64,000 nucleotides of DNA. Origin: CAVPDE01 sp964580575 (GTDB lineage Bacteria > Desulfobacterota > DSM-4660 > Desulfatiglandales > HGW-15). How positions within the stretch are numbered: the stretch's first letter is position 1; every line of letters starts with the position of its first letter. The notes under the pieces are model-generated. The model worked only from the letters and a program-made list of their open reading frames with translations, made no database searches and was not told the origin of the DNA. A program made the translations under genes and the position numbers. Of this stretch, positions 26,205-35,158 are shown piece by piece. The stretch is taken from contig CAZOLJ010000012.1 in NCBI GenBank assembly GCA_964580575.1, positions 1 to 64,000 of the forward strand, given 5' to 3'.

Positions 26205-26591
26205 ATGACTGAATCAAAGACGATTTTTATCATCGAGGATGACGCGGATGTTCTGTCCATCATGGTGAAGCACCTCACCCGAGAGGGCTACCAGGTGATC
26301 ACCGCTGTGGACGGGATGGAGGGGTTGAAAAAGCTCGAAACCGAAACCTATGATCTCGTGATCACGGATATCGTGATGCCGTATGTGAGCGGCGTCGGGG
26401 TCGTGAGCGCCATCAAGGAAAAGAAACCCCACATCCCGGTCATTGCCATCACAGGCTTCGGCAAGGAACCCGAGGCAGCGGCCATGGAGAAAAAGGCGGA
26501 TCTTGTTTTGGCCAAACCCGTCAGGATGTCGTTGCTCAAGGATCACATTGAAACACTCCTGAATGGCTCCAAAGGGGAGAAGAGCGCATGA
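26205..26591 (+). CDS. single-domain response regulator
   Basis: A 128-residue CheY-like receiver with no output domain. The acidic pair is in IIEDD (about 9-11), the phospho-acceptor Asp in LVITDIVMP (about 54), and the conserved Lys in LAKPV (about 105). ATG 26205 is preferred over an upstream in-frame start because the receiver begins at once. It overlaps the hybrid kinase by 4 bases (ATGA), so it is probably a phosphorelay partner of that kinase. Confidence 0.88.
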   Translation: MTESKTIFIIEDDADVLSIMVKHLTREGYQVITAVDGMEGLKKLETETYDLVITDIVMPYVSGVGVVSAIKEKKPHIPVIAITGFGKEPEAAAMEKKADLVLAKPVRMSLLKDHIETLLNGSKGEKSA

Positions 26592-29008
26592 GCCAACTCT
26601 TTGTTTTGAGTGGACCGGAGAAGGGCGCGATCCATGATCTCAAGGAAGAAACCATCTTTGTGGGGCGTGCCCCGGAAAACCATATCCAGATCCAGGAGAA
26701 GCATGTCTCACGCAGGCATCTCAAAATTGTCCATAAAGGGGACAAGTACTTCATTGAAGACTTGTGGAGCACCAACGGGACCTACATTCGAGACAAACAG
26801 ATAAGCGCCGGCAAGGGGTTCGAGGTGAGGGAAGGGGTGCCGATAGGCGTCGGCAACGTCTTCTTCTCCCTGGGCAAGGAGTACAAAAGGGACATTGCTC
26901 CGCTTCAGAGATTCATCGATCCCTCCAGCCCGGTCAATGACACGGCGCAGATGGATCGACCCAAGACCTCCCTGAAAAACCTCGAAGTGATTTACAGCGT
27001 CTCAAAGATGTTCATGCAGTCCCTGGATTTGGACGACCTCTTCGAGAAGATCCTGGATCACCTTTTTGGACTTCTCAAGAGAATCGATCGTGGAGCCATC
27101 CTGCTGGTCGATTCCAGATCAGGCAAGATCATGCGGGTGATTTCGAGGATAAAAGACGAAGCCAATCACGGCGCGCGACCTTGCAGCCGCACGGTAGTCA
27201 ACAAGGTTATCAGTGAAGGCAAAGCCGTAATGATGTCCAACACCATGAGAGAGGACAAGGATGCTCGTTCCGAAAGCATGGAGATAACGAAGATCAAGTC
27301 CGTGATGTGTGTTCCTCTTATCAGCAAGTCCAAGATTCGAGGGGTCATCTACGTGGACTCCGTGAGCAAACCGTATGGTTTCCGCAAAGAGGACCTTTCC
27401 CTGCTGTCGGCACTGAGCAGCCCGGCAGCCATCGCCATAGAAAACGCGACCCTCTATGCCAATCTCGATAGCCTTGTGGAGGATCGGACCAAGGTCCTCA
27501 TGGAGACCCAGGGAAAGCTTCGCGAGAGCGAGGAACGCTTCAAGGCCATTTTTGATCACATGAGCAGCGGCGTTGCGGTGTTCAAGCCGGTGGGCGAAGG
27601 CGAAGATTTCGTCATCATCAACCTGAATCAGGCGTTTCGTAGAATCGAGAAGATTCACGAAAAGGAGACCGTCGGGAACAAGACGCTTTATGAAACCCTA
27701 CCCTTCTACAAGGAGTCCGACATCCTGGAGCGTTTTAGACGAGTCTGGCGAACGGGGAACCCGGAGATCGGATCCATCACCTTCTGGGCCGGCGAAGAAA
27801 TCACCGGTTGGAGGGAATACTACGTTTACCGGCTGCCTTCCATGGAGCTTGTGGCGATCTTCGATGATGTGACGGAAAAGAAATTGGGAGAAAGGGAGCA
27901 GAAGGCCTTGCAGGAGCAGCTCCTCGTGTCGCAGAAGATGGAATCCATCGGGGCCTTTGCAGGCGGCATTGCCCACAATTTCAGGAATATTCTGCAGGCG
28001 ATTTCGGGCAACACGGAGTACCTGGAACTGGTCTGCGGTGAGAAGCCGGATATTGCGGTCCTGACGACCAACATCTACGACTCAGTGGAAAAAGGCGTGG
28101 ATCTCATCAACAGCCTCCTGCATTTCTCCAGGCGGGGAGGGGAGTACAAAAAGGTCGTCCTTGACCTCTCCGACGTGATCAGACGGACCCACGAAATCAT
28201 TGCGAGGGTTTTGAACAGGAACATCGAAATCGTGCTCAACCTGGACAAGAACCTCTTCGTGGAAGGCAACCGGTCTCTGCTGAGCCAGGTGTTTATGAAT
28301 CTTTACAGCAATGCGAATGATGCCATGCCGAACGGGGGCCAATTGACTGTTGAGGCCAAAAGGAGAAGAAACAAGGTGTTGGCCGTTGTGAGCGACACGG
28401 GAATCGGCATGGATGAGAAGACCGTTGAGAGAATCTTCGATCCCTTCTTTACCCTGAAGGAAGTGGGAAAAGGAACGGGCCTTGGCCTTTCAACCGTGCA
28501 CGGGATTGTGGAGGAGCACAAAGGGGACATCTCAGTTTCGTCGAAGCCGGGAAGGGGAGCGGCTTTCAAGATTTCTTTCCCCTATTCAGACCCCAAGAGC
28601 TCTGAAAAGGTGGAGCCTGCAAGGGAAATCATCCCCGGGAACGGGGAGAAGGTCTTGATTGTTGACGACGAAAGGCCGGCCCTTGATGCCCTGGCCGCCA
28701 TCTGCAAGAAACTCGGTTATGAAGCCATACCGGTGGAAAAGCCTTTGGAGGCGCTGCAGAATTACAGTGAGTGGTATCCGGACGTGGTGCTGATGGACAG
28801 GGGCATGCCCAAGATGGACGGGGTCACGTGCGCCAGGAAAATTGTGCAAAAAGATCCCGATGCAAGGATCATCATGGTCTCCGGCTACGAAGAGAGCGGG
28901 CCCAACGGCATTGATGAAAGCACCAAGCACTTGATCAAGGGCTACCTCACGAAGCCCTGCGGCATGGGGGAATTAAGCCAGGCCATCTCCCGCGCGTTAT
29001 CGACCTGA
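26588..29008 (+). CDS. FHA-GAF-PAS hybrid sensor histidine kinase
   Basis: An 806-residue soluble kinase. Order: FHA domain (about 1-100, with GRAPENHIQI and HVSRRHLKI), GAF domain (about 135-295), PAS-like domain (about 315-425), HisKA with phospho-His in GGIAHNFRNILQ (about 460), HATPase_c (GTGLGLSTV about 635), and a C-terminal receiver with intact Asp in VVLMDRGMP (about 738). An FHA domain on a histidine kinase implies binding to a phosphothreonine partner, so crosstalk with Ser/Thr kinases is likely. No membrane helix is visible, so it senses internal signals. The sigma-54 activator downstream may be its target or parallel output. Confidence 0.88.
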   Translation: MSQLFVLSGPEKGAIHDLKEETIFVGRAPENHIQIQEKHVSRRHLKIVHKGDKYFIEDLWSTNGTYIRDKQISAGKGFEVREGVPIGVGNVFFSLGKEYKRDIAPLQRFIDPSSPVNDTAQMDRPKTSLKNLEVIYSVSKMFMQSLDLDDLFEKILDHLFGLLKRIDRGAILLVDSRSGKIMRVISRIKDEANHGARPCSRTVVNKVISEGKAVMMSNTMREDKDARSESMEITKIKSVMCVPLISKSKIRGVIYVDSVSKPYGFRKEDLSLLSALSSPAAIAIENATLYANLDSLVEDRTKVLMETQGKLRESEERFKAIFDHMSSGVAVFKPVGEGEDFVIINLNQAFRRIEKIHEKETVGNKTLYETLPFYKESDILERFRRVWRTGNPEIGSITFWAGEEITGWREYYVYRLPSMELVAIFDDVTEKKLGEREQKALQEQLLVSQKMESIGAFAGGIAHNFRNILQAISGNTEYLELVCGEKPDIAVLTTNIYDSVEKGVDLINSLLHFSRRGGEYKKVVLDLSDVIRRTHEIIARVLNRNIEIVLNLDKNLFVEGNRSLLSQVFMNLYSNANDAMPNGGQLTVEAKRRRNKVLAVVSDTGIGMDEKTVERIFDPFFTLKEVGKGTGLGLSTVHGIVEEHKGDISVSSKPGRGAAFKISFPYSDPKSSEKVEPAREIIPGNGEKVLIVDDERPALDALAAICKKLGYEAIPVEKPLEALQNYSEWYPDVVLMDRGMPKMDGVTCARKIVQKDPDARIIMVSGYEESGPNGIDESTKHLIKGYLTKPCGMGELSQAISRALST

Positions 29009-29231
29009 AGACAGCATGGAGCAAAGAGCACAGAGGAAAAACCCAAAGGACAAACCAAGAATAATTACGAAGACACGAAAGGTGGAAAACACGAAAGAAG
29101 AAGGGGTCATATAGAAAACCGGGTCTTTTTTCGCCTGCCCCGTGAAATGCTTCACCATATTTCACTGGGGTGCTTTCGTGATCGGTTCTTTGTTTCTCTT
29201 TTTGAGCTGAGAGCCGACAGCTGAATGCTGA
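29009..29231 (+). repeat. period-7 words and CACGAAAG inverted repeat between kinase and activator
   Basis: GCATGGA, GCAAAGA, GCACAGA follow the kinase stop; ACACGAAAG words pair with CTTTCGTGATCG near 29172. A second heptad block (GAGCTGA, GAGCCGA, CAGCTGA, ATGCTGA, AAGCTGG) ends at 29240 and runs into GGAGG, the ribosome binding site of the next gene. No gene in the 242-base gap. Confidence 0.6.
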
Positions 29232-29250
29232 AAGCTGGAGGTTTTGTGCC

Positions 29251-30651
29251 ATGTCCGATGAAATTAGCGTCCTTGTCATTGATTCGGATGCCTCATTAGC
29301 CGAGGCCTGGGTTGAAAGAGTCAAGCAGCTCGGATTCACCCACTGTTCTTCCGCTGGTCCGAATGTGCCCATTGATGAGCTGGCTGCCGTTAAGCCGGAC
29401 CTGGCAGTCCTAGGCCTATCGCTCGATACGGAAACATGCATCCGGTGTATCAATAAATTGAAAATTGTCACCCCTTTCATGCCTGTTCTTACTTCCTGTG
29501 GCGGAGTGCCTCTGGCCAAGGGCCCGGAGATCTTGCCTTTCGAAGGGATCTATCCCATCGGAACGGATTTGGATGCTAAGGGATTTGCCGAAACGGTTCA
29601 GAGTGCTTTGAAGTTCAGGGATGAATACAAGATGCGGCCGGACTATCCGGTCATTATTGGGCATGATGAGTCGGTTAGAAGCATCAAAGAGAAAATTCAG
29701 AAGGTAGCGGCCAAGGACATTACCGTGCTGATTACCGGGGAGACGGGCACCGGAAAAGAGTTGATTGCGCGCTCCGTCCATTACCACTCTGCGCGAAACC
29801 AGGGGCCTCTGGTAAAAATCAGCTGCGGCGCCCTGCCGGATGAACTGCTTGAAAGCGAAGTCTTTGGTTTTCAGAAGGGCGCGTTCACAGGCGCCCACAA
29901 GAACAAGCCCGGGCGGCTTGAGCTGGCGCACAGCGGAACGCTCTTCATAGATGAAATCGGAGACCTCTCTCTCGCTCTCCAGGCAAAGTTCCTCCAGGTT
30001 CTCGAAGACAAAGCGTTTGCGAGGCTCGGAGGGATCTACGACAAGTTCGTGGACACCAGGGTTGTAGCTGCGACCAATTCAGATCTTCAGAAAAAGGTTA
30101 GGGATGGCCTGTTCAGAAAAGATCTCTTCTACCGGCTGAATGTAATTCACATCCAGGCCACGCCTTTGAGGGAAAGGAAGCCGGACATCCCCGTCCTGAT
30201 GCACTACTTTGTCGACAAGTACTGTCTCGAGCTCAAGAAAGATGCCCTCGAGATCCCGGGGAAGATTCTGAAGCATCTCCAGGCCTACCAGTGGCCGGGC
30301 AATGTGAGGGAGCTTGAGAACGTGGTGCGCCGTGCCGTCGCGTTGAGGGACTGGGAATTCGTGTTCAAGGAGCTCAACCTCGAGAGCATTCCCAAGGGAC
30401 CGGGCCGTGCATCGGGAGAGGACCTGGGGGCGGTCGCCGGTTGGTCCGACGAGAGAATCGAGAAGCTGATCAGAGAGAATCGGTTCTCTCTCAAGAAGAT
30501 CACCAAAACCTACGTCTCTGAAGCGGAGCGCCAGGCCATCGTGGATGTGCTCGCCAAAACCCAGTGGAACAGGAAAAAGGCGGCTGAATTGCTGGGCGTG
30601 AGCTACAAGACCCTGCTCGGCCGCATCGACGAATTCCGGCTCAAACCCTAG
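29251..30651 (+). CDS. sigma-54-dependent activator with a degenerate receiver domain
   Basis: A 466-residue NtrC-family activator. An N-terminal receiver-like domain (about 1-125) keeps the fold (VLVIDSD) but has LAVLGLSL where the phospho-acceptor Asp should be, so it cannot be phosphorylated in the usual way. The AAA+ domain has Walker A GETGTGKE (about 163), the sigma-54 contact GAFTGA (about 210; preceded by ESEVFGFQK) and Walker B TLFIDEIGD (about 231). The C-terminus is a Fis-type helix-turn-helix (RKKAAELLGVSYKTLLGRI). Control is probably through protein binding or another ligand. Its targets may be the envelope genes that follow. Confidence 0.85.
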   Translation: MSDEISVLVIDSDASLAEAWVERVKQLGFTHCSSAGPNVPIDELAAVKPDLAVLGLSLDTETCIRCINKLKIVTPFMPVLTSCGGVPLAKGPEILPFEGIYPIGTDLDAKGFAETVQSALKFRDEYKMRPDYPVIIGHDESVRSIKEKIQKVAAKDITVLITGETGTGKELIARSVHYHSARNQGPLVKISCGALPDELLESEVFGFQKGAFTGAHKNKPGRLELAHSGTLFIDEIGDLSLALQAKFLQVLEDKAFARLGGIYDKFVDTRVVAATNSDLQKKVRDGLFRKDLFYRLNVIHIQATPLRERKPDIPVLMHYFVDKYCLELKKDALEIPGKILKHLQAYQWPGNVRELENVVRRAVALRDWEFVFKELNLESIPKGPGRASGEDLGAVAGWSDERIEKLIRENRFSLKKITKTYVSEAERQAIVDVLAKTQWNRKKAAELLGVSYKTLLGRIDEFRLKP

Positions 30652-31123
30652 GGAGAGCACTCGCTACCTACATCGAGCAGCTCGTTTGAGGTTTGAGGTC
30701 TGAGGCGTGAGGCGAAAGCATAAACCCTGGTACCAGGGACAAACGCCCGCCGGAGGCGTGTAAAAGTTGGTCTGTGCCCTCTGATGTCTTTGCGCTGCTT
30801 CCTTTTTCACACATGTCTGTTTTTTCGCGCTTTTCTCGCTTTGGTTGTCACTAAACCCTCCACCTCTGGTGGAGGACCAGGATAGGTTCTACCGATCCCC
30901 CTCCCCTAGCGGGAGGGGCTAGGGGAGGGGGTAAAGGGATGGCATTTCATGCGCCCTTTTCCACCCCCACCTCACCTCCCCCGACAAGGGGGAGGAAGTC
31001 GTTTGCAGTCCTGAGAACCGGGGCAATCTGGTGACCCCTTCGAGGGGGCTTCGTGAGGCCACCCGATCTGCGGGTGGAGCCTCACTCCCGGAGGGGAAAT
31101 CCATGGAATCGCATCAGCAACCA
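30652..31123. other. gene-free repeat-rich region
   Basis: Begins 33 bases after the stop with heptads GTTTGAG, GTTTGAG, GTCTGAG, GCGTGAG, then the C/G-rich repeat copies annotated at 30897-31000, and CACTCCCGGAGGG words to 31100. No coding frame looks real. Confidence 0.5.
30897..31000. repeat. C/G-rich palindromic repeat copies
   Basis: CCCCCTCCCCTAG (30897-30909) and CTAGGGGAGGGGG (30919-30931) form a perfect 13-bp stem. A second unit, CACCTCCCCCgacaAGGGGGAGG near 30970-30993, is almost the same as the one at 63587-63609, showing recent spread of the family. Confidence 0.75.
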
Positions 31124-31153
31124 TTGACATTCAATCGAGAATTATTCTATGTT
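31124..31153 (+). promoter_or_regulatory. candidate promoter of the TPR-barrel gene
   Basis: TTGACA (31124-31129), an 18-base spacer and TATGTT (31148-31153; 4 of 6). It is about 115 bases before the gene at 31269. No sigma-54 (-24/-12) site was recognised here. Confidence 0.55.
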
Positions 31154-31268
31154 CTTGTCCGGCTGAAGCGAACTCTTATTGCCTTATCGTTTTGCATCAT
31201 GGCACCGAATGCCGGCGCTAGACGAGGTCCTCTCCCAAAACCATAAAGCCTCCTCTTGGGGTGTGAAT

Positions 31269-32801
31269 ATGAAAAGAATGGGATTTCTTTTCGTGATTGG
31301 GCTGATGCCGTTTGCTTTCCTTTTCCTTCCCGTGCCTGGATCGTGTGATAGCCCCCTTCTTCTCAAAGGCATCGATCTCTACAAACAGGAGAGTTATGAG
31401 GAAGCGGCCGAGACACTGATTCGGGCGAGAAATGAGGATCCGAAATCCTCGATCGCGGCTTTTTTCCTGGGTCTCACTTACAAGCAAATGATGGACTACC
31501 CCAAAGCGGCGGTTCACCTGGAGGAAGCCGTCACCCTCACCCCGAAGATCAAGGAAGCCCTAATAGAGCTCATCGATGTCTTGATACAACTTGACCGTCT
31601 TGATGAAGCAGAGAAATGGCTCGCTGTCGCCGAACAGCAGGAGATCTCCCCGGCCAAGACAGCTTTTCTAAGGGGGCTGTATTGGCAGAAACTGGGAAAG
31701 GATGATCAGGCAATGGAGGCCTTTGAAAAATCAAGATCTCTTGATCCGTCTCTTGGCCAGGCCGTGGATTTCCAAATCGGGATCATCTATCTTAAGCAGA
31801 GGAAACTCGACTTGGCGAAGAAACGTTTTGAAACGGTCTACGTCAAAGATCCGCTGACAGATTTAGGAACCTTTGCCCGTCAATATCAGGACATGGTGGA
31901 GACCAGGGAATTTCTCGAAAGGCCGTTTCGGTTCACTTTAGGTGTTTTCGGTCAATATGACACCAATCTTGTTTTGAAACCTGTTGAGGCTTCTTTGACA
32001 CGCCTCGTGACTGGGGAGGATGTCTATACCCTGGTTTCGAGTTTCAGAGCCGAATATGTCCCTCGGTTGGAGGGTCCCTGGAAGTTCAGCGCCCAGTACG
32101 CCTTTCTTTCCAACATCCACAGCGAATTTGGCGACAGCTACGATTCCATGGGAAACACGCTTTCTGTCACTCCGGGGTATGACTTCGGCGGGTTCTCCCT
32201 CAACTTGGCCGCGACTTACACCTATGTGCTCCTTCGAAATCCCGATTATGAAGGATATCTTGGGTACCTGAATGTCGGCCCGCTCCTGCGCAAGCCGCTG
32301 GGGGAGGATATGATTATCGACTTCTTCTTCGGCTATTTGAACAAGAATTATTTTGAGGCTCCGCTGCTGGATGCTGAAAACAGGGATTCCAACGGCCTGA
32401 ATCCCAATCTCAGCTTCTACTGGTTTTTCAGGAACGGCGCTTTTCTGAATTTTCGCTATGAGTTTGTCAAAGAGGATACGGAAGGAGCGAACTGGGATTA
32501 CAACGGTAATCGGTTTGCCCTAAGCGTCTCTTATCCTATCTTCGACAAGTGGAGTCTCCAGCTTTATGGGGAGTATTTCCACCAGGATTTCAGAAATACG
32601 ATTAGTTACTGGGAGGCCTTCTCGGACTCTCCGGTGAAAAGAAAGGATCGTGTTTACACCGGCTCCATCGGGCTCATCTGGGAGTTTTACAGGAACACCA
32701 ATCTTGTCCTTCAATACAATCGCATTCGGGCGGACTCGAACGTCCCCCTCTATGAGTACACCCGAGATCTTTACACCCTCGGCATAGAGTACCGATTCTA
32801 G
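31269..32801 (+). CDS. TPR plus outer-membrane beta-barrel protein
   Basis: A 510-residue exported protein. The signal peptide ends near PVPGSCDS; the cysteine follows a glycine-serine pair and is not a clear lipobox. About six TPR units fill residues 30-220, and the C-terminal part (about 230-510) is made of alternating strands rich in Tyr/Phe that end in YTLGIEYRF, a classic barrel C-terminus with terminal Phe. ATG 31269 is chosen as it starts the signal peptide. The layout recalls surface-export or assembly proteins with periplasmic TPRs. It is followed 89 bases later by the secreted FecR-domain protein, its likely partner or cargo. Confidence 0.75.
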   Translation: MKRMGFLFVIGLMPFAFLFLPVPGSCDSPLLLKGIDLYKQESYEEAAETLIRARNEDPKSSIAAFFLGLTYKQMMDYPKAAVHLEEAVTLTPKIKEALIELIDVLIQLDRLDEAEKWLAVAEQQEISPAKTAFLRGLYWQKLGKDDQAMEAFEKSRSLDPSLGQAVDFQIGIIYLKQRKLDLAKKRFETVYVKDPLTDLGTFARQYQDMVETREFLERPFRFTLGVFGQYDTNLVLKPVEASLTRLVTGEDVYTLVSSFRAEYVPRLEGPWKFSAQYAFLSNIHSEFGDSYDSMGNTLSVTPGYDFGGFSLNLAATYTYVLLRNPDYEGYLGYLNVGPLLRKPLGEDMIIDFFFGYLNKNYFEAPLLDAENRDSNGLNPNLSFYWFFRNGAFLNFRYEFVKEDTEGANWDYNGNRFALSVSYPIFDKWSLQLYGEYFHQDFRNTISYWEAFSDSPVKRKDRVYTGSIGLIWEFYRNTNLVLQYNRIRADSNVPLYEYTRDLYTLGIEYRF

Positions 32802-32890
32802 CGGAGCTCAGCGATCAGGATGCGAGAGAGCGGATGGCGTGGCGGTGTTGTCATTTTTGTGAACAATCTTGAAAAGCACGGAGGCTAGCC

Positions 32891-35158
32891 ATGAAGCGTT
32901 GTGCGCTTTTCATGATCGGAGTGTGGGGGTTGCTGGCCGTTTTCCCCCTTTGCGCTTTGGCGGCGTCGGTGGGAAAATTCACGCATGTGGAGGGGCAGGT
33001 GGAGGTGCTTAGCCCGGGACAGGCCGCCAGAGCCGTGACCCTGGGAGATGAAGTCCGAGTGGGGGAGACCCTGCGCACCAAGAGCCGGTCCAAGGCTGAA
33101 GTGACCTTTGAGGACGGAAGCATTCTGCGCCTTGCCGAGAAGACGGCCATGGAAGTTACAGAGTACATGACGGGCCAGGACGGCATGAACGGGATTCTGA
33201 AGCTCACCAGGGGCAAAATCCAAAGCCTCATCTCTGAGGCCGCCTCAAGGATTTTTCGCATGGGCAGGCAGAGCCGCTTTGAGGTTCATACCCCTACGGC
33301 GGTTGTGGGTATCAGAGGGACGACATTCTTCACTTATTACCTGAAAGGGATCAGTGGGGCTGTATTTCAGGAAGGGACCGGCTACGGGTTCAATGTCAAT
33401 AAACCGGATGAGGTCAAGACCATTCGTGCCGGCCAGGCCATGATAGTCGGCGGGCCTGAAAAAGCGCCGGTGATCAAGCCGGCAACAGAGGTGGAAATCA
33501 AACAGCATATCAATGACACTTCTCCTTCTGAAGAATCGAAGAAGAAAGCAGAAGGAGAAATTCCCGGGATTTCGGACACCGCCCCTTTCCTGGCGGAAGC
33601 AGGCATTGGGGAGTTGGCCGATGATCTTCCGGCCTTTATCCCCTTGGAGACTTCTCAGGCCGGTAATACCGTGGTCGTGGATAGACCATTCGGAAGCGGG
33701 GGCATAATTACTATCGAGGACATCGTCTCCCCCCCAAACGGTGGCGATGGGACCGCTCCCCCGGTTATTCCATTTTTTGTGGGGTTTTTTAAGGACTTTC
33801 GCACCCTCGGAGGTGTGGCTTGGGCTGATGGGATTATTGTTGGGAGTGCGGATCTCTGGTCAGCAAGCGCCGAAAGCCCTGCCCAGTTCGACGCCTTAGG
33901 CACATATGATTGGACGTCCGGTCTTGGAATTCCTGTGTTTTCGGCCACCATCCGGAGCGATACCGAGGAGAACCATTCGCAAAACGGCTTCTTTTACTCT
34001 TACGCCGCGGGCTACAGCCGTGGAAATGATAATGCCTTCTACGCCGATATGCTGGGTGTTTATCTGGACAATTCCCTGAATGCAGGGTTTGTGAAGGGAA
34101 CCTTGAAAGGCGAACTGTATTTCCCCTTAGATTCATGGGGAGGTGAAGGAAGCCTCTATCCCATTACAATAAAGCCGCGCACCAATCACGATGTCCCAGG
34201 CTTTTTCATTTCCTCCCCCATGACCGGACCTATGGAAGCAGGCGGGTATTTCATGGATTTTTCAGAGGGAGTGCCGTCTTATTTTGGAGGCATATCCTGG
34301 CTCTCCTATGACCGTGAAGCAGCATGGGTTTATTCATCAGAACAATCCTGGTACCTCACGGCCATGTCGGACCTCTATGGCGGGACCTTCGACCCGGGAG
34401 GGCTATCGGATCTAGATTACTGGACCACCTCATTCGATTACTCGGACCCCATCGCCCAATACTCTGCGACTATAGTGAGCGACCCGGAAGTTCCTGGAAA
34501 ATGGTCCGAGGGCCTTGTCTCGGCAAAGGCTTATGAAGTCTGGGCGGACTGGGCCTTGGCTGTTACCGGTGTCTCAGGGGGGGAGCTCAAGGGAACCTTT
34601 GATCCAAACGCCCGGACTTGGCAGGCCGCAGTGTCCTGGGCCCGGATGGACACGGGCACCTTCATGGATCTTGCATCAACCGCTCAGGGAAGAGAAAAGC
34701 TCGCTGCCCTCAATATCCCCTGCATCGAAATCGGAAAGACCTCCCTCATCCAGCAGGGAGGGGCTGTGAACAACCTTCAACAAGTGTACATGAACGACGT
34801 GACCTTTTTCGCCTATCGCACGGGAGCCACACCCCGGATCTGGGCCACCAAGGACGTAGGAGGAGATTATGTTGGTACACCTTCTGTCGGGGGGCCGGCC
34901 GTGCCTCTGATTGGTAACCATGGCATTCGTGCCGACTTTCAGATCCAGAAATGGGACGGTCCAGGCGGCAACTGGGGCGCGAGCGTGACAGGAGGAGGCA
35001 CTTACAGAGGACCGGGGACCTTGAACGGAACATCCATAACGATGGACGGCGCTGCCGCAGGAAGAATCGATTATCCGGGCGCGGGCCAGTTTTCCGGAAC
35101 AGGCTCCGGGATGGCGAATCCCGCCACAGGAAGTTCGATGATGAACCGGGTGCCCTGA
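32891..35158 (+). CDS. large secreted protein with N-terminal FecR domain
   Basis: A 755-residue exported protein. The signal peptide ends CALAAS, and residues about 28-165 form a FecR-type beta domain (GKFTHVEGQVEVL, VRVGETLRTKSRSKAEVTFEDGS, then VVGIRGTTFF). This soluble, non-anti-sigma form of FecR is common in secreted proteins. The remaining ~550 residues are beta-rich, Gly/Trp/Tyr-rich and not recognised; they suggest a surface or extracellular protein. GGAGG precedes the start. Its last 88 bases overlap the convergent NtrY-like kinase gene on the other strand. Confidence 0.72.
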   Translation: MKRCALFMIGVWGLLAVFPLCALAASVGKFTHVEGQVEVLSPGQAARAVTLGDEVRVGETLRTKSRSKAEVTFEDGSILRLAEKTAMEVTEYMTGQDGMNGILKLTRGKIQSLISEAASRIFRMGRQSRFEVHTPTAVVGIRGTTFFTYYLKGISGAVFQEGTGYGFNVNKPDEVKTIRAGQAMIVGGPEKAPVIKPATEVEIKQHINDTSPSEESKKKAEGEIPGISDTAPFLAEAGIGELADDLPAFIPLETSQAGNTVVVDRPFGSGGIITIEDIVSPPNGGDGTAPPVIPFFVGFFKDFRTLGGVAWADGIIVGSADLWSASAESPAQFDALGTYDWTSGLGIPVFSATIRSDTEENHSQNGFFYSYAAGYSRGNDNAFYADMLGVYLDNSLNAGFVKGTLKGELYFPLDSWGGEGSLYPITIKPRTNHDVPGFFISSPMTGPMEAGGYFMDFSEGVPSYFGGISWLSYDREAAWVYSSEQSWYLTAMSDLYGGTFDPGGLSDLDYWTTSFDYSDPIAQYSATIVSDPEVPGKWSEGLVSAKAYEVWADWALAVTGVSGGELKGTFDPNARTWQAAVSWARMDTGTFMDLASTAQGREKLAALNIPCIEIGKTSLIQQGGAVNNLQQVYMNDVTFFAYRTGATPRIWATKDVGGDYVGTPSVGGPAVPLIGNHGIRADFQIQKWDGPGGNWGASVTGGGTYRGPGTLNGTSITMDGAAAGRIDYPGAGQFSGTGSGMANPATGSSMMNRVP

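Noticed and set aside
23539..30651. Complete PEP-CTERM/exosortase locus
   Set aside because: A PrsT-like TPR protein and regulators are present, but no exosortase and no PEP-CTERM-tailed protein is in the window.
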